Origin: Pareuzebyella sediminis
Lineage (GTDB): Bacteria; Bacteroidota; Bacteroidia; Flavobacteriales; Flavobacteriaceae
DNA length: 64,000 nucleotides
Direction: 5' to 3'
NCBI RefSeq assembly: GCF_008367235.1
Contig: NZ_VTZS01000006.1
Location: 268,058-332,057 of the forward strand
In this document: positions 47,153 to 56,322 of the stretch, one piece after another
How the letters are laid out: every line of letters begins with the position of its first letter
How positions within the stretch are numbered: the first letter of the stretch is position 1
The notes under the pieces: generated by a model
The model's input: the letters and a program-made list of their open reading frames with translations, nothing else
The model's database searches: none
What the model was told of the DNA's origin: nothing
Position numbers and translations under genes: made by a program

Positions 47153-48445
47153 CTAATCTGCAACAAAGGTAGTGCCCAAAGTCATGATAAAGGCATTTAG
47201 GCCCGTATTTCTATTGTAGGTATTCAAGCGTAAATCGAGGGTTTTCAACCCAAAACCCAACACTTTGGCACGGGTGAAGATGTCACTATAACGAATGCCG
47301 ATACCGTATTGATGTGAACTGTATTTCGAGAGATCGTAATCTGACGTATAAAAATCATATAGCGAAATTGCTCCTTCTTTTTCGAAAAAATAGTCCGCCG
47401 CGCGCTGTGTATAGAACCGGTACAACGGGTAGAGTGTAAAGGAATCGTTCAATTGAACGGGTACTTCCAAGCTCGCCGTATGTGATGTAATTCCCCAATC
47501 ATCATAATAGAACCGGTAATAGCTTCGTAAAATAAAGGTGTCGGACAAGTAATAGTTCAAGCGGGCCCCAAATGGTATCTTAAAGCGATGGTCTGGCAGC
47601 CGTTCGACATCATCGGCCAATTGAAATTCTTCGATAAAAAAAGCAGAAGTATCACCAAAGTAGACCCTCTGAAATGGAGTGCTTAACAAACCGTTCTGCA
47701 AGACAACGTCCATGAATATCGCTCCCTGAATTTTTTTCCCAAGAATTTGGGAAAGTCCTAAAGAAAGGGCGTAGGTATTTCGTTTTTCATTTGAAAAAGG
47801 GACAAAGTCAGGGGTGTATGTACCCCCCCCGACGATTCGAGAATCGAAAAACCCATCTCTCAGTTCTATAGGATACTGGGGGTTCCACGTGTCGAAATAG
47901 ACCTTGGCACTTACTGAAAATTCCGTGTTTTTTTCATTAAACAACCCGATATAACCTCCTCCCAAGCCCAAGGAAAAATAGTCATATTCAGAAGAGACAT
48001 ACCCATTTGCCGACCATACCGAATTTCTATTTTCGGAGGTATGCTGGTAAGACGGATTGAAATGCACCAAGACGTCTTGCTTCGAGGCTCCGGAGGAAGC
48101 ACTAAACGGACTTACCGCTCGGTTGGCATCACCATCAAATGGATTCACATTGCTCGATGAAGCGGAAGTATAGGCAGAGATTCCGATATCAGCGGTCAGT
48201 ACATCATCTGCATTCAAGGGTATTTTAACTATAATACTAGATGTGGCATCATTTAACTTCTCGGTACCCTCCCCACCGGTAACTGCTGCGTTGGCACCAT
48301 CTTGGCCGTAGTAACTAAAGAGCAAATCAACTTCAGCGGCCTCTAACACTCTTTTTTTATAGGAAGTATCCTCTTGGGCCAAGCCCATCCAAAAACTGAG
48401 GAAAAAAATAACTTGAAAGGTCTTTCTCAATGTGATGCGTTTCAT
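47153..48445 (-). CDS. DUF3570 outer-membrane beta-barrel protein
   Basis: About 430 residues from the ATG at 48445; the frame extends four codons to a TTG. Signal peptide ends GLAQ. The remainder is repeated barrel strands ending TTFVAD. DUF3570 proteins are found beside DUF4266 lipoproteins, thioredoxins and ApbE in many genomes. An SGAS motif (residues 122-125 of the longer frame) and a TSAS motif (97-100) resemble the SGA[ST] site that ApbE modifies with FMN, but this is a guess. Electron transfer in the envelope is a plausible role for the cluster. Confidence 0.85.
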   Translation of the reverse strand: MKRITLRKTFQVIFFLSFWMGLAQEDTSYKKRVLEAAEVDLLFSYYGQDGANAAVTGGEGTEKLNDATSSIIVKIPLNADDVLTADIGISAYTSASSSNVNPFDGDANRAVSPFSASSGASKQDVLVHFNPSYQHTSENRNSVWSANGYVSSEYDYFSLGLGGGYIGLFNEKNTEFSVSAKVYFDTWNPQYPIELRDGFFDSRIVGGGTYTPDFVPFSNEKRNTYALSLGLSQILGKKIQGAIFMDVVLQNGLLSTPFQRVYFGDTSAFFIEEFQLADDVERLPDHRFKIPFGARLNYYLSDTFILRSYYRFYYDDWGITSHTASLEVPVQLNDSFTLYPLYRFYTQRAADYFFEKEGAISLYDFYTSDYDLSKYSSHQYGIGIRYSDIFTRAKVLGFGLKTLDLRLNTYNRNTGLNAFIMTLGTTFVAD

Positions 48446-48473
48446 TTTAGTACTCAAAACCCCCTATTTCCAG

Positions 48474-48680
48474 TTAATTACAGCCACAGCCACCTCCGGA
48501 TTTGCCCCCATTCGCGCCGGAAGCCGCCTCTCGGTAAACATGAAAGTTCGTCTCAAAACGTTCCGAAGCCTTTGCCGATAATTGCATTTCATCATCATTG
48601 ACATACACTTTTTCATATTCCTTAACAGCTACACATGAGGTAGCGAAAATGGCGATAAGAAGAAATAATAAAATTCTCAT
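48474..48680 (-). CDS. DUF4266 lipoprotein with a C-terminal Gly/Cys motif
   Basis: A 68-residue lipoprotein. The signal ends FATSC, so the N-terminus is lipidated at C16. The chain is polar and ends in GGKSGGGCGCN, with two closely spaced cysteines that could bind a metal or form a redox disulfide. The family always sits beside DUF3570, as here (28 bases between the genes). Its exact role is unknown. Confidence 0.88.
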   Translation of the reverse strand: MRILLFLLIAIFATSCVAVKEYEKVYVNDDEMQLSAKASERFETNFHVYREAASGANGGKSGGGCGCN

Positions 48681-48744
48681 GGGCTAAAGGTACATTTTAC
48701 TATTGAACTGAAATAGCCGCATTATATTTTGCGGTTCCTCAAGA

Positions 48745-49518
48745 TTAAATTTTAATTTTCGCTTCTCCATCTTGTTTTAAGCGAGATATAATCGTTCCTA
48801 CATTTTTTTCGTCGAACCATCCTATGACCTTCAAGATATACCTTAAAAGTTTTGAGCGGGGGCTTTTTATCATGGCACCGAGCTTCAATACCAACCGATC
48901 TATTTTTTGAATGGCCACAGCCTGTTCACTCTCTAAGGCCCAAAGTAGGTTGGCACTGTTCCAAGATTGCTGTCTAGCCTTTCGCATACTGAAGTCAATA
49001 ATCTTTTCATCCGTATTCTTTCCTGCCCAATCCAGTAAAAACAGTAATGGAGAGACTTTGCCCAGCCTGTCCTGCATCTCGTTTACAATATTGAAAAGCA
49101 CATCGTTGACGTGATTAAAATCACCCTCAATTTCCGAAATCTCATATCCTTTCATACTAGAGCTTGTCGCAATGGCCAAGTCTAAATTAATGTGGGTATT
49201 CATTCCCAGCATGATGTGCTGTAAAATCGTCAAAGGTTCTTTGTTGCTAGAAAACGCAAATTTCCAAGCGTCGCTTACTTGTTCTTGGTCGTGATACGCC
49301 TGATAGGCTTTCAAATATAGATTCGCAAACACCACATCCATTCTTTCGAGGCGATCCGCATCCTCAAAACTGCCCGCCCGTATTTCTTTTTGGATTTCGG
49401 CGGTAGTTCTTCGATACACAAAGGCGAAAATTCCAGCACGATCGTTGTTGGCTATGGCATCATCGATAATTATATCCAAATGATCAAGAACTTCTTGAAT
49501 AGATTGAGGTTGGGTCAC
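48745..49518 (-). CDS. DUF5995 family protein
   Basis: A 257-residue helical protein without a signal peptide, starting at a GTG. Its pattern QSIQEVLDHLDIII, GIFAFVYRRTT, RLERMDVVFANLYLKAY and HIMLGMNTHINLDLA fits DUF5995. The function is unknown. It sits between apbE and the DUF4266 gene, separated from each by 65-75 bases; membership in the redox cluster is possible but not proven. Confidence 0.82.
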   Translation of the reverse strand: MTQPQSIQEVLDHLDIIIDDAIANNDRAGIFAFVYRRTTAEIQKEIRAGSFEDADRLERMDVVFANLYLKAYQAYHDQEQVSDAWKFAFSSNKEPLTILQHIMLGMNTHINLDLAIATSSSMKGYEISEIEGDFNHVNDVLFNIVNEMQDRLGKVSPLLFLLDWAGKNTDEKIIDFSMRKARQQSWNSANLLWALESEQAVAIQKIDRLVLKLGAMIKSPRSKLLRYILKVIGWFDEKNVGTIISRLKQDGEAKIKI

Positions 49519-49591
49519 GGTGGCAGCTTATTTTTCAAACAGCCATAAATTAGACATATCCAATGAATTATGCACCTTTTCCCTTACATTT

Positions 49592-50587
49592 TCAATTCTC
49601 TTTTTCTAACAGTATGCCACTACTTTTATGAATTTTATTGTCACTATCGACCAAAATGACCTCGGTACCCCCAAGCTGATTGATTAATGAGAGACCGGCA
49701 TCTTTGCCCATAATATAGACGGCAGTGGCCAGGGCATCGCATAACTCGGCACTTTTGGCGAAAATGGAAACACTGTTGATACCAGATGACGGCCAGCCCG
49801 TTCTAGGATCTATGATATGCGAATACCTAATACCATTAAAAATGACGAACTTCTCATAATTACCCGATGTGGCCACGGAAGATTCTACAATGGGCAACCA
49901 CGAAAAAATTCTGTCTTTGCTCAACGGATTCGCGATACCGATGAGCCACTTTTCACCTGAAGCTTTTGTACCCCAAGTCGTCAAGTCACCTGCCGCGTTG
50001 ATTATTCCGGCAACCACCTGTTTCGATACCAAAAGTTCTTTGGCCTTATCTGCGGCATATCCTTTTCCGATGGCGCCAAAAGCAATCTTCATGTTCTTTT
50101 TTGCCAAGAAAACGGTCTGCTGGTCCTCGTCGAGAATTATTTTATGATATCCCACGTTGGCCACGGAAGCCTCAATCTCGGCATCTGTTGGAATCGACTG
50201 CATCGATCCATCGTATTTCCATATCTGATCCATTGAGGCATATGAAATATCAAAGGCCCCATCGGTAAGTTCTGAAATCTGTTTGGCCCTTTCAATAAGT
50301 TTAAAAAGTTCAAGACTTACTTGAACCGGTTTGATGCCTGCATTTCTATTGATTTCGGAAGTCTCCGAGTCCGGGTTCCATGCCGAAATCAAATTTTCGA
50401 TACGTTGAATTTCTGCGGTGGCCTCGTCGATATTTATATACCCGATATCTTCATTTTGCGCAACAACGGTAATATCGAAACGCGTTCCCATCAATTTCAA
50501 TGTCTTGTGTACCGTCACAAGGTTCTGGTCTTGGCCATACCCCCAAAAAAGGACAAAACAAAAAATTAATGAAATCACCTGTCTCAC
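49592..50587 (-). CDS. apbE: FAD:protein FMN transferase ApbE
   Basis: A 331-residue exported ApbE. It attaches FMN from FAD through a phosphoester bond to Thr or Ser in extracytoplasmic target proteins. The signal peptide ends GYGQ. Motifs are IAFGAIGKGYAADKA, IINAAGDLTTWG and SHIIDPRTGWPSSG, the last two being part of the flavin and Mg site. It overlaps the thioredoxin-like gene by four bases (GTGA). No obvious FMN-binding-domain substrate is in the window, so the target is unknown. Confidence 0.95.
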   Translation of the reverse strand: MRQVISLIFCFVLFWGYGQDQNLVTVHKTLKLMGTRFDITVVAQNEDIGYINIDEATAEIQRIENLISAWNPDSETSEINRNAGIKPVQVSLELFKLIERAKQISELTDGAFDISYASMDQIWKYDGSMQSIPTDAEIEASVANVGYHKIILDEDQQTVFLAKKNMKIAFGAIGKGYAADKAKELLVSKQVVAGIINAAGDLTTWGTKASGEKWLIGIANPLSKDRIFSWLPIVESSVATSGNYEKFVIFNGIRYSHIIDPRTGWPSSGINSVSIFAKSAELCDALATAVYIMGKDAGLSLINQLGGTEVILVDSDNKIHKSSGILLEKEN

Positions 50588-51018
50588 TTTAGAAGATCAT
50601 TTAGATGGGTGATATACGCCTCCGCCGATAATTTTTTGTAGCCCGTTGTAGCCAACACTTCACCCTTCTTGTTCAATAGGACGACCAATGGAAAATGACC
50701 CTTTGGGTTATATTTTTCGGCCAATTTTCCGTTTTCTTCGGCAACATCATCGTTCAAACGATTCGCCTTTTTTCGTGGAAAATCAGCCTTGTACAATACA
50801 AAGTTCTTATCGGCATACGCCTTGAACTCATCGGACTGCCAAACGTCTTTATCTAACTTAATACAAGGTGCACACCAATCAGACCCAGCGAATACCAGTA
50901 TCAAAACCTTGTCTTCGTCTTTTGTAATTTCGAGGGCTTCTTCAAAACTTTTCTGCCAGCTTTGAGCAGAAAGAAGTGTAGTTGAGAAAATAATAAAAAG
51001 GGCTATATAATACTTCAT
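50584..51018 (-). CDS. Exported thioredoxin-like protein
   Basis: About 144 residues from the ATG at 51018, with a signal peptide ending LSAQ; a longer frame starts 12 codons upstream inside the Rieske gene. The active site is SDWCAPCIKLD (C49/C52), and the family usually works in the periplasm. The length and FAGSDWCAPC block match the DsbE/thioredoxin-like group. It sits in a tight block with the Rieske and ApbE genes. Confidence 0.88.
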   Translation of the reverse strand: MKYYIALFIIFSTTLLSAQSWQKSFEEALEITKDEDKVLILVFAGSDWCAPCIKLDKDVWQSDEFKAYADKNFVLYKADFPRKKANRLNDDVAEENGKLAEKYNPKGHFPLVVLLNKKGEVLATTGYKKLSAEAYITHLNDLLK

Positions 51019-51046
51019 AACTCTGAGTAGGCAAAAGTGATGCCAT

Positions 51047-51490
51047 TCATTCAAAAACTCGAAGAATCGTATCTGTAAGTTCTGTTTTGAAAATTTTTAA
51101 AGGTCGCGCCGGACTGCTATCTACTTGATTCAAAGGGCTACCATTCTGTTCGAAGCGGGAGCCGTGCACATCACAGTAAAATATACCGCCATCTTGAGGT
51201 ATGAAGCGCACCTCATCATAACCTTCATGACTGCAAACCTGGCTCGCAGCAACAAAATCACCTTCGAGATTTCGAACCACGACCACAGAATTCTTCAAAA
51301 TAAAACCACCGTTCTCAGCCAATTTTTCAGCATCGGAAGATGTTAAATCAATCGTAAAATCAACTCCAGAAGGAACTGGTATATTACCTGCTGTATCTCC
51401 GTTTTCACTGGAACAGCCATTTAGACAGGGAAAGGTAATGGCAAATGCCGCCCCTGCACCTAGTGTTTTTAAGAATTGCTTTCTTTCCAT
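51047..51490 (-). CDS. Exported Rieske [2Fe-2S] protein
   Basis: A 147-residue lipid-anchored or Tat-type exported Rieske protein. Cluster ligands are in CSHEG (box 1, CxH) and CDVHGS (box 2, CxxH). The N-terminus MERKQFLKTLGAG has an RK version of the twin-arginine motif and a lipobox LNGC at about residue 26. It could pass electrons to the thioredoxin-like protein and an FMN-loaded partner. It is the first gene of the redox cluster. Confidence 0.9.
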   Translation of the reverse strand: MERKQFLKTLGAGAAFAITFPCLNGCSSENGDTAGNIPVPSGVDFTIDLTSSDAEKLAENGGFILKNSVVVVRNLEGDFVAASQVCSHEGYDEVRFIPQDGGIFYCDVHGSRFEQNGSPLNQVDSSPARPLKIFKTELTDTILRVFE

Positions 51491-51538
51491 AGCTATTGGT
51501 ATACAAAGAAAACGTCTTATTTGAGCGAATATTATGTG

Positions 51539-52717
51539 CTAATATTCGAACTCGCCAAACTCACTTTGAATCGTCAATTTTTTGGAATCACTGGCCTCGA
51601 CACGCCCTACTATTCGGGCATCAACGCCAAAAGACCGTGAGATTTCCATCAGATCTTCTGCTACCTCAGGATTTGTATAGATCTCTAATCGATGACCGCA
51701 ATTAAAGACCTGGTACATTTCTTTCCAATCTGTGCCCGATTGCTCTTGAATAAGTTTGAACAAAGGAGGGATAGGGAATAAATTATCTTTGGTCACATGC
51801 AAGTTCTCTATAAAGTGTAGAATCTTGGTTTGGGCACCTCCACTGCAGTGCACCATCCCGTGAATATCTTCGGCCGTATATTTATCTAGCATCTTCTTTA
51901 CAATAGGAGCATAGGTTCGGGTCGGCGACAGCACCAATTTGCCTGCATTCAAAGGGCTTTCAGTTACGGTATCTGTAAGTTTCATACCTCCAGAATATAC
52001 CAATTCATCGGGTACTGCGGCATCATAGCTTTCCGGATACCTTTTCGAAAGATATTTGGCGAAAACATCGTGCCTTGCCGAGGTCAGACCATTACTGCCC
52101 ATACCTCCGTTATATTCTTTTTCGTAGGTAGCTTGCCCGAATGAGGCCAGACCGACAATAACGTCTCCATGCCGAATATTCGCATTATCGATAACATCAG
52201 TCCTTTTAAGGCGTGCCGTAACGGTGGAATCAACAATAATGGTACGCACCAAATCGCCCACATCGGCGGTCTCACCCCCCGTCGAATGGATGGTTATGCC
52301 ATGTAATGCCAAATCGTCTATAAGTTCTTCGGTACCGTTAATGATGGCTGAAATGACTTCGCCGGTAATCAAGTTTTTGTTCCTTCCGATGGTCGAGGAA
52401 AGCATGATATTGTCCGTTGCGCCCACACAAATTAAATCATCGATATTCATGACCAATGCATCTTGTGCAATTCCCTTCCAAACGGAAGAGTCGCCCGTCT
52501 CTTTCCAATACATATAAGCCAAAGAAGATTTCGTACCTGCACCATCGGCATGCATGACCAAGCAATATGAATCGTCATTCGTTAAATAGTCGGGTACGAT
52601 TTTGCAAAATGCTTGTGCAAAGAGACCTTTGTCAATATTTTTAATAGCATTATGTACATCTTCCTTGGAGGCTGAAACCCCTCTTTTCCCATATCTTTCA
52701 CTCGCAGACGAACTCAT
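51539..52717 (-). CDS. purM: Phosphoribosylformylglycinamidine cyclo-ligase (AIR synthetase)
   Basis: A 392-residue AIR synthetase for purine synthesis, from the ATG at 52717; the frame extends ten codons further. The N-terminal SSASERYGKRGVS is typical of the Bacteroidota form, and the ATP-binding block is MHADGAGTKSSLAYMY. It is about 45 residues longer than E. coli PurM. It lies 48 bases before the Rieske gene, so the redox cluster may be co-transcribed from its promoter. Confidence 0.9.
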   Translation of the reverse strand: MSSSASERYGKRGVSASKEDVHNAIKNIDKGLFAQAFCKIVPDYLTNDDSYCLVMHADGAGTKSSLAYMYWKETGDSSVWKGIAQDALVMNIDDLICVGATDNIMLSSTIGRNKNLITGEVISAIINGTEELIDDLALHGITIHSTGGETADVGDLVRTIIVDSTVTARLKRTDVIDNANIRHGDVIVGLASFGQATYEKEYNGGMGSNGLTSARHDVFAKYLSKRYPESYDAAVPDELVYSGGMKLTDTVTESPLNAGKLVLSPTRTYAPIVKKMLDKYTAEDIHGMVHCSGGAQTKILHFIENLHVTKDNLFPIPPLFKLIQEQSGTDWKEMYQVFNCGHRLEIYTNPEVAEDLMEISRSFGVDARIVGRVEASDSKKLTIQSEFGEFEY

Positions 52718-52846
52718 TTGTGGATATTTTCGGCAAAAATAAGCCATTCATTTTACTAAAATCGGACTGACCCTATAAACTTTGAAACTTGATGTGCTCA
52801 TCGAGCAACTACTTCCATTATTACAGGGGCCAACTTGAAGTATTGA

Positions 52847-55030
52847 TTACATAAAAAGCAGCTCTCGATATTTGGCAAGGGGCCAGTGGCCGTCATCGAC
52901 CCAACGCTCCAAATTATCGCAATGGGTTCTGATCTCATCAAAATAGGGCTTGACACTTTCACTATATGCCGACGCCTTTCGCTGAATATCAGAAAGGTTA
53001 TTGGCCTTTTTACGTATTTCATTCATCGCATCTGTTTTCTTCTTCAAGGCCGCTATATTTTCCGCAATAATTTCAATAATACCCGATGGCCCTTCCGTAA
53101 GTTCTTTATGGGCCGCCCCATAAATTTCCTTCAACCCTAACACACTATCTATCAATGATTTTTGGTACGTTATGGCCGATGGAATGATATGATTGAATAC
53201 TAATTCATTGTAGAGCCTACCCTCAATTTCAAGATGCAGTGTATATGCTTCGAGTTCTACCTCTAGTCGGGCCTTGACCTCGGTTTCACTCAGGACTTCC
53301 ATGGACGCGAACAAAGCCAAACTTTCTTTTGAAGTCAGTACCTTAAGTGCTTCGGGCGTGGTTTTATTATTGCTCAGCTTTCTTCTTTTGGCTTCTTTCT
53401 GCCAATTGTCACTATACCCATCACCATCAAAGCGAATGCGCTTAGATGTTTTTATATATTCCCTTAACACATTGAAAATAGCCTCATCTTTTTTGAGGTT
53501 CTTCTTATCGATGAGCAGGTCGACCTCTTTTTTAAAGTCACGCAATTGCTTGGCCACAATCGTATTCAGAATGGTCATGGGCTTCGCACAATTGGTCTTT
53601 GCCCCTACCCCGCGCATTTCGAACTTATTACCGGTAAAGGCGAAAGGAGAAGTTCTGTTCCTATCGGTATTGTCTAACAGAATTTCCGGAATCTTACCGA
53701 CTACATTGAGCTTGAGCTCCGTTTTTTCTTCAGGGGAAAGCTTCCCTTTTGACACTCCTTCCAACTCATCGAGCACATTGCTCAATTGTTCGCCGATAAA
53801 AATGGAGAATATGGCCGGAGGGGCCTCGTTAGCACCCAAGCGATGGTCATTGCTGGCCGAGGCAATCGACGAACGTAAGAGTTCTTCGTAGGTATCTACC
53901 GCTTTAATGGTATTAATAAAAAATGTCAAAAACTGGAGGTTCTTCATGGGCGTAGAACCCGGACTCAGCAGGTTGACCCCGGTATCAGTGGCCAAGGACC
54001 AATTGTTATGCTTACCGGAACCGTTGATACCCGCAAAGGGCTTTTCATGGAAAAGCACCTTGAAATGATGCCTATCGGCAATTTTGTCCATCACATCCAT
54101 CAAGAGCAAATTATGGTCGACTGCAAGATTGGCCTCTTCAAAAACGGGGGCAAGTTCAAATTGATTCGGTGCCACTTCGTTGTGCCTGGTCTTTACAGGA
54201 ATACCTAAACGGGTACATTCGATTTCAAGGTCTTTCATAAAACGTATGGCCCGCTGGGGGATCACCCCAAAATAATGATCGTCGAGCTGCTGTCCTTTCG
54301 CAGCAGAACGGCCGACCAGTGTACGTCCGATAATGCTTATATCGGGTCGGGACTGGGCCAGTGACTTGTCAATGAGGAAGTATTCTTGCTCCCACCCCAA
54401 GGTGGCGTTGACCTTCGCTACATTCTTGTCAAAGTACTTCGCAACGGCCGTAGCCGACTCATCGATGGCATGTAGCGCCCTTAAAAGCGGTGCTTTGTTG
54501 TCTAGGGCTTCTCCGGTATACGACACAAATATCGTTGGTATACAAAGGGTGGCATCATAAATAAAGGCCGGACTGGTAGGATCCCATGCCGTGTATCCCC
54601 TAGCCTCGAAGGTGTTGCGTATACCCCCGCTCGGAAAACTCGATGCATCCGGTTCTTGTTGTACCAACTGGCCGCCCCCAAATTTTTCAAGGGCCCGTCC
54701 ATCGGGCAAAAGATCGAAAAAGGCATCGTGCTTTTCGGCGGTAGCGCCTGTCAACGGTTGAAACCAATGTGTATAGTGGGTAGCTCCCATAGAAATGGCC
54801 CAACCCTTCATGGCCTCGGCCACTTGGTCTGCAATTTTGCGTTCTATTTTCGAGCCCGAAAAAATAGCACTTTGAACACTTTGAAGTGCATCTTTGGTCA
54901 GATACTGCAGCATACGCTCTTCATTAAAGACGTAGGTAGCATGTAACGCCGAGCGTCTGCCCGATTCTTCTACCGGAATACGGGTTCTATTTCTGCTCTC
55001 GGAAATGGCATCGAATCGCTGTCTTGACAT
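52847..55030 (-). CDS. glnN: Type III glutamine synthetase (GlnN)
   Basis: A 727-residue GSIII, the large class found in Bacteroidota and cyanobacteria. It makes glutamine from glutamate, ATP and ammonium. Motifs: GATHYTHWFQPLTG, GWEQEYFLID, KTRHNEVAPNQFELAP and GINGSGKHNNWS. The C-terminal 200 residues are the GSIII-specific helical extension. It is divergent from the type II synthetase gene, and the 212-base gap holds the shared two-palindrome operator. Confidence 0.95.
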   Translation of the reverse strand: MSRQRFDAISESRNRTRIPVEESGRRSALHATYVFNEERMLQYLTKDALQSVQSAIFSGSKIERKIADQVAEAMKGWAISMGATHYTHWFQPLTGATAEKHDAFFDLLPDGRALEKFGGGQLVQQEPDASSFPSGGIRNTFEARGYTAWDPTSPAFIYDATLCIPTIFVSYTGEALDNKAPLLRALHAIDESATAVAKYFDKNVAKVNATLGWEQEYFLIDKSLAQSRPDISIIGRTLVGRSAAKGQQLDDHYFGVIPQRAIRFMKDLEIECTRLGIPVKTRHNEVAPNQFELAPVFEEANLAVDHNLLLMDVMDKIADRHHFKVLFHEKPFAGINGSGKHNNWSLATDTGVNLLSPGSTPMKNLQFLTFFINTIKAVDTYEELLRSSIASASNDHRLGANEAPPAIFSIFIGEQLSNVLDELEGVSKGKLSPEEKTELKLNVVGKIPEILLDNTDRNRTSPFAFTGNKFEMRGVGAKTNCAKPMTILNTIVAKQLRDFKKEVDLLIDKKNLKKDEAIFNVLREYIKTSKRIRFDGDGYSDNWQKEAKRRKLSNNKTTPEALKVLTSKESLALFASMEVLSETEVKARLEVELEAYTLHLEIEGRLYNELVFNHIIPSAITYQKSLIDSVLGLKEIYGAAHKELTEGPSGIIEIIAENIAALKKKTDAMNEIRKKANNLSDIQRKASAYSESVKPYFDEIRTHCDNLERWVDDGHWPLAKYRELLFM

Positions 55031-55089
55031 AGGTAAAATCGGTTAATTTCGGCTAAAGTAATAATTAAGGATTTAATAAAAAATAAGGA

Positions 55090-55207
55090 CAAAAATTAGT
55101 TAAAATCAAAATACCCTAAAAATTTTGGGGTTATTTGAAATAATATGTTGATTTTTCAATTTTAACCCCTGAAAAATTAGGTAAATTGGTCAAAAAACAT
55201 ATTTTTG
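55090..55207. promoter_or_regulatory. Shared operator and promoters between glnN and glnA
   Basis: Two imperfect CCCTA-N6-TAGGG palindromes lie at 55114-55129 and 55167-55182, with centres 53 bp apart. A perfect TATTTTTG (55200-55207) follows the second by 17 bases, the same distance as in the P-II/amt promoter. On the minus strand a TAATTTTTG (55098-55090) follows the first palindrome by 15 bases and may serve glnN. The proximal site ACCCCTGAAAAATTAGGT matches that of the P-II promoter at 15 of 18 positions. Confidence 0.68.
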
Positions 55208-55242
55208 TTCGTCTGAAAATTTAAAAATTAACTACCAAGATT

Positions 55243-56259
55243 ATGAGCAAAACGAAATTAGAGTATATCTGGTTAGATGGATATTACCCAACGCAAAACT
55301 TGCGCAGCAAGACCAAAGTGGTCAACAATTTTGATGGAACTTTGGAAGATTGCGATATGTGGTCTTTCGATGGAAGTTCGACCCAACAAGCCGAAGGAGG
55401 CTCTTCAGATTGTCTTTTGAAACCTGTTGCCCTTTTTCCAGATCCCGCAAGAAAGGATGGCTGGTTGGTAATGACCGAGGTCTTAAATGCAGATGGCACT
55501 CCTCACGAATCAAATGGTAGGGCTACGATTGACGATGATGACAATGACTTCTGGTTCGGTTTCGAACAGGAATATTTTATCATGGATACCGCTACCCAAC
55601 TACCTTTGGGTTTCCCCGTAGGTGGATATCCTGCTCCTCAAGGTATGTACTATTGCTCCGTGGGCGGTAAAAATACACATGGCCGTGACATCGTCGAAGA
55701 ACATGCGGATTTGTGTATTGCAGCAGGCTTGAATTTTGAAGGTATCAACCAAGAAGTTGCCTGTGGCCAATGGGAATTTCAATTATTTGCCAAAGGCGCC
55801 AAACTGGCCGGCGATGAACTTTGGGTGGCTCGCTACCTTTTAGACCGCTTGACCGAACAATATGGCTACTATATCGAGTATCACCCAAAACCTCTTGGAA
55901 AAGATATGGACTGGAACGGTTCCGGTATGCATGCCAACTTCTCTAACACCACCCTACGTACGGCCGGTTCAAAAGAAGTGTACGAAAAAATATGTGAGGC
56001 TTTCCGACCTGTGGTCAAAGAACACATCGAAGTTTACGGAGAGTTCAACGACCAGCGTTTGACCGGTAAGCACGAAACAGCTTCCATTCATGATTTCTCC
56101 TACGGAGTGTCTGACCGTGGAGCTTCTATCCGTATTCCGATCGCAACCGTAGAAAGCGGATGGAAAGGTTGGTTAGAAGATAGACGACCAGCCTCTAACG
56201 GTGACCCGTATAAAATCGCCGGAAGAATCGTTAAGACCGTGAAGTCTGCTAAGATTTAA
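55243..56259 (+). CDS. glnA: Type II (eukaryote-like) glutamine synthetase
   Basis: A 338-residue GSII. Blocks are YIWLDGYYPTQNLRSKT, MWSFDGSSTQQAEGGSSD, WFGFEQEYFI, GINQEVACGQWEFQ and GSGMHANFSNT, giving the glutamate- and metal-binding residues; NDQRLTGKHETA and FSYGVSDRGASIRIP complete the set. The class is compact, without the adenylylation tyrosine loop of GSI, so control is probably transcriptional. A terminator follows 30 bases after the stop. Confidence 0.95.
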   Translation: MSKTKLEYIWLDGYYPTQNLRSKTKVVNNFDGTLEDCDMWSFDGSSTQQAEGGSSDCLLKPVALFPDPARKDGWLVMTEVLNADGTPHESNGRATIDDDDNDFWFGFEQEYFIMDTATQLPLGFPVGGYPAPQGMYYCSVGGKNTHGRDIVEEHADLCIAAGLNFEGINQEVACGQWEFQLFAKGAKLAGDELWVARYLLDRLTEQYGYYIEYHPKPLGKDMDWNGSGMHANFSNTTLRTAGSKEVYEKICEAFRPVVKEHIEVYGEFNDQRLTGKHETASIHDFSYGVSDRGASIRIPIATVESGWKGWLEDRRPASNGDPYKIAGRIVKTVKSAKI

Positions 56260-56288
56260 AACTTAGGAAGATACTTCTTCAAACTAGA

Positions 56289-56322
56289 ACCGTCTTTGGA
56301 AGAGTCTAAAGGCGGTTTTTTT
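56289..56322 (+). terminator. Terminator after glnA
   Basis: ACCGTCTTT (56289-56297) pairs with AAAGGCGGT (56308-56316, one G-U), followed by a T run. It overlaps the stop of the leftward gene. Confidence 0.85.

Noticed and set aside
53274..53891. A 205-codon open frame on the plus strand
   Set aside because: It lies antisense within the glnN gene, and its product is Ser/Leu-rich with no recognisable fold. It is a shadow of the real frame.
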